Assembly (NCBI GenBank): GCA_947396885.1
Contig: OX377201.1
Span: 28,807,923 to 28,871,922, forward strand
Direction of reading: 5' to 3'
DNA: 64,000 nucleotides
From: Heligmosomoides polygyrus polygyrus
Taxonomy: Eukaryota > Nematoda > Chromadorea > Rhabditida > Heligmosomidae
A model generated the notes under the pieces. The model did no database searches and was not told the DNA's origin. It saw only the letters and a program-made list of their open reading frames with translations. Position numbers and translations under genes: made by a program. Below, one piece after another: positions 31,087 through 40,799 of the stretch (positions within the stretch are counted from its first letter, which is position 1; every line of letters begins with the position of its first letter).

Positions 31087-32007
31087 CTAGCTGGTAGTGT
31101 TTTTCTTTCTTGCGTTTACATTCTTTGCGCGACCTCCTAGGTGGTCATCCCCTAGTATCTCAATCAACGTTTCCTGGTCGGCTATGACTCGCATATATTT
31201 CCGTCGAAATCTTCGGATGAACTCATCAAAATTTTCATTTGGCTTCCCTTTGAAAATTCCCGGATCAGCGCAAGACAAGGACTGAACATAACTAAGCAAC
31301 TCGATGTTCGAATTCTGACCTGCTGGGACTGCTCCTGTTTCCGAACGATCCGCATAGTTGTTCCAACGTGGTCCTGAGTGCACTCCAATCCATCCTTCCA
31401 TCGATCGCGTCTGGAAAGGCGACCGAGTTGTGCCACAATTCTCCATATTATCCAATTCATGGAACCCACCATCGTTATTCTCGACGTTCGATTGGACGTA
31501 GCTCCTCTTATCACTTCCATTAGTGCTCCTCTTAAGAGTTCTGACAGCATCGGCGAGCTGAAGTGCATCCACATTTAGCTCATTACACAGTTCTACTAAA
31601 ATGCTGCCATCTCTCTCCATGGTCTCTATATACACCAGCCATTCCTCCTTGGATTCAATACCTCGCGTCATCAATGTTTCTCCTATTACCTCATCCAATG
31701 TTATGTCAGTACCACTACAGGCTATCAACCCTTTCATGGAATTGCATACTTTATCAACTTGGTCACTTAGCATCTGATCATGCTTTTCTTTATAGCGAGC
31801 CGATATTCTATGCTCCCTGAGTTCCTCTCTTATTTTGGTGGGGATTTCCCTAATACTTTCCATCAACTCTTGCAGCCGACTTCTCACATGTATGTGCGGA
31901 AAACTTACCGCAACAGAGTTTTCTTTATCCGCATTCTCGCCCGACCTCATCTCTGCATCAGCCATCTTCGGCTTTTTCTGAGAAATATCGGGTCTTGATT
32001 TGTCCAC
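31087..32007 (-). CDS. gypsy B gag N-terminal part
   Basis: A 306-residue frame from MDKSRPDISQKKPKMADAEM. A helical region (RSRLQELMESIREIPTKIREE) precedes a capsid core with FKGKPNENFDEFIRRFRRKY and the GDDHLGGRAKNV signature of retrotransposon gag. The frame leaves the gag reading right after that signature and continues in another frame at 31082. About 400 bases of leader separate its start from the 5' LTR. It would form the particle shell. Confidence 0.8.
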   Translation of the reverse strand: MDKSRPDISQKKPKMADAEMRSGENADKENSVAVSFPHIHVRSRLQELMESIREIPTKIREELREHRISARYKEKHDQMLSDQVDKVCNSMKGLIACSGTDITLDEVIGETLMTRGIESKEEWLVYIETMERDGSILVELCNELNVDALQLADAVRTLKRSTNGSDKRSYVQSNVENNDGGFHELDNMENCGTTRSPFQTRSMEGWIGVHSGPRWNNYADRSETGAVPAGQNSNIELLSYVQSLSCADPGIFKGKPNENFDEFIRRFRRKYMRVIADQETLIEILGDDHLGGRAKNVNARKKNTTS

Positions 32008-32411
32008 TCAGACTCAAAACTCGCGATGTATAGCTCACGCAACACGAACGATTCACTCAAACGATCGATCAGTGCTATCGATACGCCTCAGCACTCACGA
32101 CACGTGCGACCAACGCGGATATTGACGATGACGGATCAATGATGTCTGTACACTTCCCGCACACCCGCACCGTTTGAATGATGTCAAAAGACGACCGATC
32201 AATACAACTGTGCAATTGCACCCAGATGACCGCGTTCTTAAGGAACTCCTGCACTGATCACTCACTAGCCTATTCTCGGCTTATCTCTTCCCTCCACCCT
32301 AACTTTCGGTGGGGCGCGTTTTCTTGTGCTCTGTGCCCTTACTTGCGGCACTATCACCTCGCTACTGTTACCACTCTGGCGACCAATAGCCTACCAAATA
32401 GTCCTCTTACT

Positions 32412-32429
32412 GGTCGGGATTGGCCCCCA
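32412..32429 (-). other. primer-binding site of gypsy B
   Basis: Directly inside the 5' LTR the minus strand reads TGGGGGCCAATCCCGACC. It starts with TGG, complementary to a tRNA CCA end, and lies at zero distance from the LTR. The tRNA was not identified. Confidence 0.75.
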
Positions 32430-32743
32430 TGTCATGTATGAGAGCTCCAACCAGTAAATATTAGGATCGGCACCGTTGCTAAGGTCAAACCACAGTGGTG
32501 AAACAGCGTTTATTACAAACACAATCAATATGCGAAAGGAACAAGTAGAATAGAAGAACACACGGTGGTCGTCGGCGGCGAGTCCCGAGGTGAGGGTGGA
32601 AGACAGCTGCAAAGTGATGGCGCCCTTTTATGCGGACCCGAGATCATTTGCGCGCCGATCACCTACGCGCCTGATCGACCCATCACAGATATAACTCGTC
32701 GCCTAATACGCGCGACGCTTAGGTGCCCATGTTGGCCCTGACA
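32430..32743 (-). repeat. 5' LTR of gypsy B
   Basis: 314 bp with TGTCATGTATGAGAGC at the left and GTTGGCCCTGACA at the right, nearly identical to the split 3' LTR. Followed at once by AGTG (32744-32747), the second copy of the target duplication. Confidence 0.93.
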
Positions 32744-32747
32744 AGTG

Positions 32748-33420
32748 TTTGAAAAGATCTGCGGAAAATTGGAAAGACGAGGAAGTTGGATAAATGTATA
32801 CCAGACGAGTTGAGCGACCATCAAAAAATCGTCGGTTCGAAGTGTCGTCAGCGCTGCTTCTTCGCAGCAAGAACGATCCATTTCTCGACTATATCTTAAC
32901 TTATGACGAGAAATGGACCCTCTACGATAACCGGCGACGATCGTCCCAGTGGGTGGACAGCGATGAAGCTCCGCAGCAGTTCCCGAACCCGAAATTGCAT
33001 CAAAGAAGATCACGATAGCTGTTTGGTTGTCTGCTTCTGGATCAATCCACCAAAGTTTCTTGAATTCGGGCGAAACAATGACGGCAAAGAACCACGTTCA
33101 ACAGATCGACGAAATGCACAAAAAATTCCGAGGTATGCACCCAGCAGTGGTCAATAGAAAAGGACCTACCCTTCTCCACGACAACGCGATCACATGTTGC
33201 GCATCCGAAGCTGCAGAAGTTGAACGAGTTGGGCCACGAAATTCTACCGCACCTACCATATTCATCGGACCTTTCGTCAACCGACTACGACCTGTTCAAG
33301 CATCTGGATAAGTTCTTGAGCGAGAAATGCTTCAATAACCGACCCCGGTGGAAATCGCCTTCGATGAATTTATCCGCTCCAGAACTCCAGACTTTTAGGC
33401 AACAGGGATAAGTAGGCAAG
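32748..33420 (+). pseudogene. mariner transposase, catalytic half
   Basis: Resumes with LRKIGKTRKLDKCIPDELSD, then FEVSSALLLRSKNDPF. The catalytic triad is visible: YDEKWTLYDNRR (first D), TLLHDNAITC (second D) and a DLSSTDYDLFKHLDKFLSEK segment (third D), the D,D34D form of mariner. Several shifts near 33010-33230 move the reading between frames, so it cannot make a working enzyme. It ends without the second terminal repeat. Confidence 0.88.
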
Positions 33421-33439
33421 TATCTCGTTGGCGTTTTTT

Positions 33440-33965
33440 TAACTGAACGCAAGGTGAGCTATGCTTCAATGGTCTCATCGAGCAGCCTTCGTTCCCGGAA
33501 GATGAAGAGCTTCTACCAACGGACATTGCAAGAAGGCTCTACATCAACGACAGGGCCTTCGGGAGAATTGCGGCGCTGCACAAGCGACTAGGTCGCCATC
33601 ATCCGCTTTCAAAAACAGGGCGGCCTCGGACCGTTATCATATCTGCTGACATCCGCAAGATAGTCAAGAAGAGGATAGGGAGGATTTTTTAGATCGGCCA
33701 GAACAAAATTGTTTTCGACCAACTTATCAACAAGAGATGGGGGTTCGCAGTGATCGACTCTTTCACAGACATTCCCTCTCTGAAAATACGGAGAAGGATG
33801 AGCTTGAAGGATTCCAACAAAAACCCATCACTTCATTCGTGAGGGCTCGGACGTCGTTTGGTCTGAGGAGAAAGCTTTTACTGCCGAGGTTACTCGTAAC
33901 GTCAAAACCACCGACAACTTCAGTCTCTGACCGAGAAAAATCTCGGAAACTCCGTGGGGTTTATC
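33440..33965 (+). pseudogene. Tc1-like transposase fragment
   Basis: Reads LTERKVSYASMVSSSSLRSR-like sequence, then SKTGRPRTVIISADIRKIVKKRIG, the GRPR-type motif between the two helix-turn-helix parts of Tc1/maT transposases. A degraded catalytic start (a WSEEKAFTAEVT-like segment) follows. Stops and shifts are frequent, and no terminal repeats were found. Confidence 0.55.
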
Positions 33966-34184
33966 TGTAATGGTTTAGGCTGTAATAATATTTGAAATCA
34001 AGGCACTTTTGTTTTCGAGGGGAAATGCTTTTAAACTATAAAAATAATAGATATAAATAATAAATTCAACTCCGATGTCTACCACGGTGTTATTCTACAT
34101 AGAAGAGAATCGGATTCCATAGGCTAAAGAAATTGTACAGGAGGAAGACTTGTTCTTCACCTATACTGGACGCCAGCACACGGA
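33966..34184. other. AT-rich spacer before the RTE insertion
   Basis: Nothing recognised. Confidence 0.4.
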
Positions 34185-34206
34185 TCAAGATCGACAATCA
34201 CATTCT

Positions 34207-37200
34207 TCTTCTTCTCCTGAGCGTTTAGTCACGCGCAGTTGCAGGGTCCGCTGTTCTTGTGATCTGTCGCCACCTCATCCTATTAAGGGCGTCATCTGCC
34301 GTGGCGCCGACTTCGGCGAGATCTCTCTTTATGACGTCCTTCCATCTTTTCCTTGGGGCTCCTCTCGGACGCTTTCCGGGTGCCTCGAAATCTAGGGCCA
34401 ACGTTGTGGGGTGATCCTCTGGTCTTCTGAGGACGTGTCCATACCACCTCAGGCGCTGCTCTCTCATCTTCAGCTGGATCGGGGCTATCTTCATCACTGC
34501 CCTAACATCCTCGCTTCGCACCCTGTCCCGACGGGTCCATCCACATGCCCACCTCAGCATCCTCATCTCCGCCGCGCGCAGTTGCCGCTCCTGCGCCTTA
34601 CCCAGGGCCCAGCACTCACTGCCGTAGAGGAGGGCAGGTCTTACAACTGTTCTATAGAGCTTGCCTTTGAGCGTCCTGGAGCATCTACGGGCGCAGAGGA
34701 CCCCTGTGGACTCCCTCCACTTGAGCCAGGCTGCGTTTATCCGTCCCCTGACCGCCTGGTCCACATTTCCTTCCTCGGATAGGTCACTTCCGAGGTAGCG
34801 GAATTCTTCCACCTTCTCGATCGTTTTCCCTTGGCAGTCTAGGATCGATCCAGCGCACTGCTCAGAGCTGATGAACTTCGTCTTCTTCACGTTCAGCCGT
34901 AGGCCGTTGTCTGCGAGGGCTCTCTGCTACAGCTGCACCTTTTCCTCCAGCTGCTCCTGGTTGTCGGCTACTAGGTCGATGTCGTCCGCGTAGAGAATCG
35001 TTTTGAGAGGGCTTTTCTCAAGGTGGTTCACTATAGAGTCAAGTGTCAGCAGGAAGAGGAACGGGCTCAGAGCCGACCCTTGGTGTAGCCCCACTGTGAT
35101 GTCCACTTTCCTTGTCACCCCGTGTGGAGTTCGTATCGCCGCTTTCGAGCCCTCGTACATGTCCCTTATGACCGTGATCAGACGTTCCGGGACACCCCTC
35201 CTTTTAAGGGTATTCCAGATTACGGCCCGAGCTAGCCTGTCGTAGGCCTTCTCCAGGTCCAAGAATGCCAGGTAGCAGAGTTTTCGTTTCTCCCGATATT
35301 TCCCCATCACCTGACGAGCGATGAAGATGGCGTCTGTGGTGGACCTCTCAGGCATGAAGCCCCACTGCACCTGGGAGATGGGTACCATCTCCCTCAGCCT
35401 TGATTCGACCAGTCGTTCGTAGATCTTCATCGTGTGTGAGATCAGTTTGATCCCTCGGTAGTTAGAGCATTCGGAAGCGTTTCCCTTCTGCTTGAAGATG
35501 GGGACTATGGTGCTGTTCCTCCAGTCATCCGGCATCTTACCTTATTTCGTGATTCTGTTGAGGAACTGCGTCAGCCAGTTGATTCCGAGGTCCCCAAGCA
35601 CCTTCCAAGCCTCTACTGGCACACCGTCAGGCCCTGCTGCCTTTCCGAGTCTCATCTTCCCTATGGCCTTGCGAACCTCTTCTTGCGTTCAGGGTGGGGT
35701 GGGTCCTTCCGTTGGTTGTTCTTCCTCGGCCTCCCGACGAGGGAACTCTTCGTTCAGGAGTTCCTTGAAGTACTCCTCCCATCTCTCTCTGACCTCGACC
35801 GGCTTCCGTAACACCCTACCGTCAGCACTCTTCACAGTCTTCACTACTCGAATGTCGAGGCTAGCTCTATGACGCGCCTTGGCCAGGCGGATGGCGAACT
35901 TCTCTCCCTGTAGAACGTCTAGTTTCTCGTACAGGGCATCCATTTCCGCGTTCTTTGCCTTCGCTACAGCTATTTTTGCCAGCCTCTTCAGCTTCCTGTA
36001 GGGTATGAGATGCTCGGGTGCCCTCGTCTTCTGCCACAGCTTGTAGGCCTCCTTCTTCCTCTTCACCGCAGTCTGCATCTTTTCGTTCCAGAACCATGCC
36101 GATTTATCCCCTCTGGTTCCTCCCCTTGTTTCTTTTAAGGTTTCCTTGACACATCTCAGGATTGTTTGGGCTACCCTCCTCCAGGTCTCATTCCTCACTT
36201 TGGGCGTGGTGGGTAGAAGTATGCTAAGGTCGGCTACCAAGGGTCTATGCTGTGATGCCACGTCTTCTCCCGGAATGACCTTCACATCCCGGACTGTTTT
36301 CAAGGCAGCCCTTCGAACCAGGATGTGGCCGATTTCCGTCCTTCTTCCTCCGCTAGCATAGGTGACCTTCTGACTCTCCCTTTTCGCGAAGAAGGTGCTA
36401 CAGACAACCAGGTCGTGGGCGATAGCCAGATCCAGAATTCGTTCTCCATCCGGGTTTATCAGGCCGGTCCCTTTACCTCCATGAACCCTTTCCACTCCCC
36501 TTCATCCACTCCCCACATGCCCGTTCATGTCCCCTGCTATGGAGAGTTAGTCGCCTTCTGGTACGAACCTTATGGCTTCCTCGAGCGAGAGGTAGAAGTC
36601 ATCCTTGTCGTGCTCGGAGCATCCGGTCTGCGGAGCGTAGACAGACATGATGGTCCAGTAACCCTCCTTCGTGTCCAGCCGCAGTGACATGATGCGGTCG
36701 TTTATTCTTTGGACAGCCGCTACTGAATCCTTGAGGGACTCCGCGACAGCTATCCCTACCCCGTTCCTCTTGGTGTCCTCTCCGTTGTAGTACAGCTTGA
36801 CCCCTTCTCCGATCTCCCTGGCTTTCGCCCCTTTCCATCGCGTTTCCTGCAGACACAGGACTTGTATCCTTCTGCGCTTCATCAGGTCAGCCACTTCCCT
36901 AGATCTTCCGGTCAGCGTTCCCACATTCAGAGTCCCCAGTCGAACTAGCTTCTTTAGCAGAGGTCGTTCGGCCCTCGGTAGCCCTCGCATACTGACAACA
37001 GAACTCAGGCGGGGGTTCTGTGCGCCACTTCCGGGTGACGTCCTAGCCTTTACACTGATTCTATTGCGACTTGTGATCATGGTTTTGTGACGAGGTTTCT
37101 CCATCAGCCGGCCTGTCAACCTGGGCCTGACGCTGGAACCGTTGCCATTTTTGCCATTTTTGCAAGGTATGGCGCCCCTGCAAAAATACTAACTACTAAC

Positions 37201-37217
37201 CACTAGGCTAACTCGGC
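34207..37217 (-). mobile_element. RTE-like LINE, full-length copy with 22-bp target duplication
   Basis: Flanks 34185-34206 and 37218-37239 (TCAAGATCGACAATCACATT / TCAAGATCGACATTCACATT and CT) match at 21 of 22 positions, so both ends are fixed. The element is about 3.0 kb. It has one ORF with endonuclease and reverse transcriptase and ends at its 3' side in a short (GAA)n tail at about 34203-34215. This is the RTE layout. Confidence 0.88.
34225..37119 (-). pseudogene. RTE-like endonuclease-reverse transcriptase with five in-frame stops
   Basis: One reading frame of 965 codons, with no shift, interrupted only by stops at 36547-36549 (TAA), 36502-36504 (TGA), 35689-35691 (TGA), 35542-35544 (TAA) and 34927-34929 (TAG). 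The endonuclease has VRLGTLNVGTLTGRSREVAD, LCLQETRWKGAKAREIG and VYAPQTGCSEHDKDDFY, then AGDMNGHVG. The RT has AAGPDGVPVEAWK, NYRGIKLISHTMKIYERLVE, YLAFLDLEKAYDRL (motif A), GLHQGSALSPFLFLLTLD (motif B) and ILYADDIDLVAD (motif C, intact). The C-terminal region (ALLYGSECWALGKAQERQLR, RLRWYGHVLRRPEDH) is typical of RTE proteins. Loss by point mutation alone suggests a young dead copy. Confidence 0.92.
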
Positions 37218-37239
37218 TCAAGATCGACATTCACATTCT

Positions 37240-37846
37240 GTTAGCATAATTGTCCTGGGTTGAAGGGTAGGGATATCTCTGGTCATCACACTCGCCGCAC
37301 CTGAAAAGAAAGTTATTCCTCGACATGGGTTGTCGTTTGAATTCGCATCTGAGCGCTAAATCTGCAAGCAATTTACAGGAAAGGGTCTCTCGAATGCTCA
37401 ACTATGTTTTTTATGTTTGTTTATGTTTGTTTTGTTTCAGTTTGAAGACAATCCTACTTGGAGAATGGCAGAAGATCAATGTCGACAACAGTAGAGGCGG
37501 TCACCAAACAACTCAAAGTTTGCGTCCGTATAAAAGGAGATAATTTTAAGCAATGTCTTTACTTCGCGATCCACCATGTTTGGTATTTCACTAATGAAAA
37601 TGATATCATCATGACTTTATCCTTGCTTACGATGAAAAAGTCGGCGAACCATTTTTTGTATCCAGCCTGTACAACGATGAACCATCTAAGAGTGTTGGCT
37701 GCATTAGTACAAAGCTATCGCCTCATCAGTCGCGTTTTTCGTGCTCAATTTCCTGCAGCATTTCTTGTTGAGAAGTTCGAATCTCTGCTAGTTCGCAGAG
37801 GTTAAATCCAAAATGGCCATCGTACCATCTTTCGCGCTTCCGGTGA

Positions 37847-37847
<1 letters not shown>
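37240..37847. other. unassigned stretch between the two RTE copies
   Basis: A T-rich acceptor-like tract (TTTGTTTTGTTTCAG near 37425-37440) precedes a short frame at 37458-37805 with no recognisable motif. It may be an exon remnant; I cannot support a function. Confidence 0.25.
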
Positions 37848-37877
<30 letters not shown>

Positions 37878-37896
37878 CTTCTTCTTCTTCTTCTTC
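37848..37896 (-). repeat. (GAA)n / (CTT)n microsatellite, RTE tail
   Basis: About 16 uninterrupted CTT units on the plus strand. Copy 1 of the RTE carries a short version of the same repeat at the same relative place, so this microsatellite is best explained as an expanded element tail. Confidence 0.9.
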
Positions 37897-39740
37897 CTTA
37901 GCGTTTGTCCCGCTTCAAGGCGGGTCCGCTCTTCTGGAATGTTAACGTCACACACGATCAAACGCTTTCTCTAAGTCGAGAAAAGCTAGGTGCAGGGCTT
38001 TCTGCTTTAGGCGATGTGTCTCTACCAAAAGACGAGGAGCATATATGGCATCGATGGTACCACGGCCCGCTGTGAAGCCACATTGGTTGGTGGAAAGTTG
38101 GACGATATCGCGACTACGTTCATCTACAATTCGTTCGAAGATTTTCATGCTGTGCGAGAACAAGCGAATATGACGGTAATTCGTGCAGTCGGCAAGACTG
38201 CCCTTATTCTTCCAAATCGGGATCGTCATGCCTTCCTGGCAACTACCAGGTACCTTCTTCTCCGCAACAACCTGGTTGAAAAACTTCGTTAGCCACTCAG
38301 AAGGACTCCAACACCTCGACTTCCATAGGCCGCTATATCGTTGGGGTCCGTTGCTTTGCTTGGCTTCATCTTCATCAAAGCCGCTTCCGTCTCCTCCACA
38401 GTGATTTTCTGCACAGGACCATGCGTAGGAGGGACGCAAGGGATAGGCGGATGAGCAAACTCTACTATCGAGATTTTCTCGAAGTAGCCATGTCACCGTT
38501 TCATTGCCGTTTTACGGTTCGTCAGTAGGTGGCCGTTCTCATCGTTGACGCCCAGGAATTTTTCGATGTTCTCGGTCTGACGATGGCGTGCTTTGGCAAG
38601 TCGGGAAATATGTCGTTCGCCATCGCGCGCCTCGAGCTTATCGCTGAGCTCATCATAATGAGTGGCATTTGCAACGGCTACGGCCTTCTTAGCCGCTTTC
38701 CTCGCCTTCTGGTACATAAGCCAATTGTCGGCAGTCTTATCGCGCAGGAATGCGTGATATAACCCTTTCTTCTCTCGGACTTTTTCTTTTACGTCTTTAG
38801 TCCACAGCCATGCCTGCTTCACGATCTTGCGGCGTCCAGGCTTAGTCATGCCTAATTCAGAACGTGCAGTTTGCAGTTTCGAATCGGTTGCACGTTTCCA
38901 TGTCTCCTCAACAGTGGTAACATTCGGCAACCGAATACGAGCAATAACGGCTGCGTCCTTCTCTTCTTTCATCCGCCACCACTTGATCCCTGCTGGACCG
39001 CATCGCTCGACCTGCCTCTGCCTCGGAGGGGCGAACTTAAGAGTGCAGATCAGCGAACGGTGCTGTGTGGCGACAGTCTCGTATGGCACTACCTTCGCAT
39101 CTGTGACGAGCCTTCGATGGCGGTGCTTTGAAGAATGAAGCCGATTGGTACATTGGTACTCCCGCTGTAGAAAGATACCAGATGGGAGTCACGCTTTCAA
39201 AAAATGGTGTTCGCGATGATGAGGTATGCGAGTCCACATATATCCACAAGGATTCGCTCACCATCAGCGTTACGCGACCCATTACCAAAACTGCGCTTAC
39301 AGCTGTGACCATCTTTCGCAGTCCCAACATGACCGTTGAGGCTACCTGCAATAACGATAGCGTCTTCTGACGGCACCTTTGCTGTCTTTTCATCAAGCAG
39401 ATCCAAAACTCATCCTTGGCTCTCTCAGAACAGCCTGACCGCGGAGCGTACGCAGAGATGAAATGATACATACTACGATCTTCATCAAGCGGTTCCATGC
39501 TTGCAATCGCGTCTTGGAAACGTTCGGAGACGATCACACCAACACCGCTGATCGTCCTGGAACTGCCGCACAGGATGGCCTTGAAGCCTCGGCCTATGGC
39601 CCTCGACTTACAACGAACCACTTCGTCTCATATACCGCACACAAGTTCTTCGCTCCCGTGCTTCTGCCAACTCGCACGAGCGGCCCGTCAACGCACCCAC
39701 ATTCAGTGTAGCTACGCGGCTCTTGCTTACGTTACGGGAC
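37848..39740 (-). mobile_element. RTE-like LINE copy 2, internally deleted
   Basis: From the right: an endonuclease start (VATLNVGALTGRSCELAE near 39715), SGVGVIVSERFQDAIASMEP, FISAYAPRSGCSERAKDEFW, a linker with KQAWLWTKDVKEKVREKKGL, then the RT with DCTNYRHIRLFSHSMKIFER and FLDLEKAFDRV (motif A). Everything from motif A to the 3' end is missing; the sequence then jumps to a GCGTTTGTCCCGCTTC/GGGTCCGCTCTTC segment that resembles the 3' terminus of copy 1 (34215-34260) and to a long (GAA)n tail. Several frameshifts are present. Confidence 0.8.
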
Positions 39741-40112
39741 TTTTGAACTAGCCCAGTTTTCCTCCAATGCCGTCCTCGCATCAGGAACCCTCACACACTC
39801 TCCACACTCACAGGGCTTTGCGAGTGCGCGTCGGCTCCCGCGGACGCCCTAGCACTTCACGATCTTCATATAGCCTTCAGGATTCATCCATCTGTTCTGT
39901 CCCGGAGCGGCTACGTTTTGTGTTCGTCCAAATGTATTTCTTCTTTATTAAAATTCTACTAGTTCTGCTTCACTTTGTTCTTACGGCAGCTTTCTACTGT
40001 CCTCTCTTTGCGCTGTAGGGCTGAATTTTCGTACCATTTTATTTAATATCCTTGTTCTTCTACTTTTTTTAGAATCAATAATACGCCTTCTGTCTACGGC
40101 AGGTCAAATAAC
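39741..40112 (+). other. probable 5' leader of LINE copy 2 and flank
   Basis: T-rich sequence without a frame of note, running into the ORF1 start at 40113. The 5' end of the LINE was not located. Confidence 0.35.
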
Positions 40113-40795
40113 ATGGTGCGAACGACCCGTAGGCAGGTGTCCAACTGCAACGGCCTCACCCAAGGAATCGCTGCTCCTACCGCTAACAGCCCTGATTATC
40201 CCTCCACCGTTCCAAGCGATGCTGATTTCAGCAAAATGTCAGAAAAGGACTTTATTGATAACATCTTGGAACGGAACAATGATCCAGTAATTAATCAGAT
40301 GTTGAGAGCGTTATCAACGAAAATTCCTAAGGAATTTTCTGAATATGTTGAAGCTGGGAAACGCTCCCGCAGCATCGTTATTGCTGGCATTGAGGAGGCA
40401 GTCGGAGACTGCTCACCCTCCGAACGTCAAAACGATTTGGAGGGTAAGGTAGCTTGCATATTAGATGTTCTGCAGATTGAGTGCAGACCTGTAGAAGTTT
40501 ATAGGATGGGAAAAATGAGCCAGGACTGACTAGTGCGCGACTAGTTAAAGTGGTGTTTCTTTCCTCATATCATTGGAGGAGAGCACTAGCGAACGCACGT
40601 TTGCTTCGCGCTGCCGGCTTCGCGAACGTATTCGTTCGCAGAAGTACGACAGCAGAAGAAAGGCTCAGGGATTTCGAACTGCGTAAGGAGGGCAGGAAGA
40701 AAAGCAAGTGCAAGGAGAAAAGGGAATGGGTGGTCTATCGTGGTGAGCTGAAGCACTTTTCTGAAATCTCTCGTGGGTTTCCGGGAAATGTGTGA
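40113..40795 (+). pseudogene. LINE copy 2 ORF1
   Basis: Starts MVRTTRRQVSNCNG. Shares KRSRSIVIAGIEEAVGD, CILDVLQIECRPVEVYRMG and KREWVVYRGELKHFSEI with ORF1 of copy 1. A TGA at about 40527 and a shift near 40545 break it after the VYRMG segment; the rest continues to 40795. Like its relative it would bind nucleic acid through the basic C-terminal part. Confidence 0.75.
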
Positions 40796-40799
40796 GTGA

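Larger units (their letters stand above)
20585..32743 (-). mobile_element. Ty3/gypsy LTR retrotransposon B, near complete, with nested LINE
   Basis: Both LTRs, primer site, gag, protease, reverse transcriptase, RNase H, integrase and polypurine tract are present in order on the minus strand. It is flanked by AGTG at 20581-20584 and 32744-32747, the 4-bp duplication usual for gypsy. The two LTRs differ at about 10 of 315 positions by eye (about 97% identical), so insertion was fairly recent. Frameshifts and stops interrupt the coding part. Removing the nested LINE (20689-25594) leaves about 7.2 kb. Confidence 0.93.
20104..33420 (+). mobile_element. mariner transposon, split by the gypsy B insertion
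   Basis: The left end is TTAGGTTGTCCGGAAATTAG, preceded by TA, as expected for a mariner target site. The transposase starts at 20287, is cut at 20584 by gypsy B, resumes at 32748 and fades at about 33420. The right terminal repeat was not found, so the 3' end is lost. Net mariner length is about 1.15 kb. Related elements (for example bandit of hookworms) are known in this nematode group; identity to any named one was not tested. Confidence 0.85.

Noticed and set aside
37458..37805. Host exon after a TTTGTTTCAG acceptor
   Set aside because: The acceptor looks good but the frame after it is short, without motif, and alternative frames are equally open.
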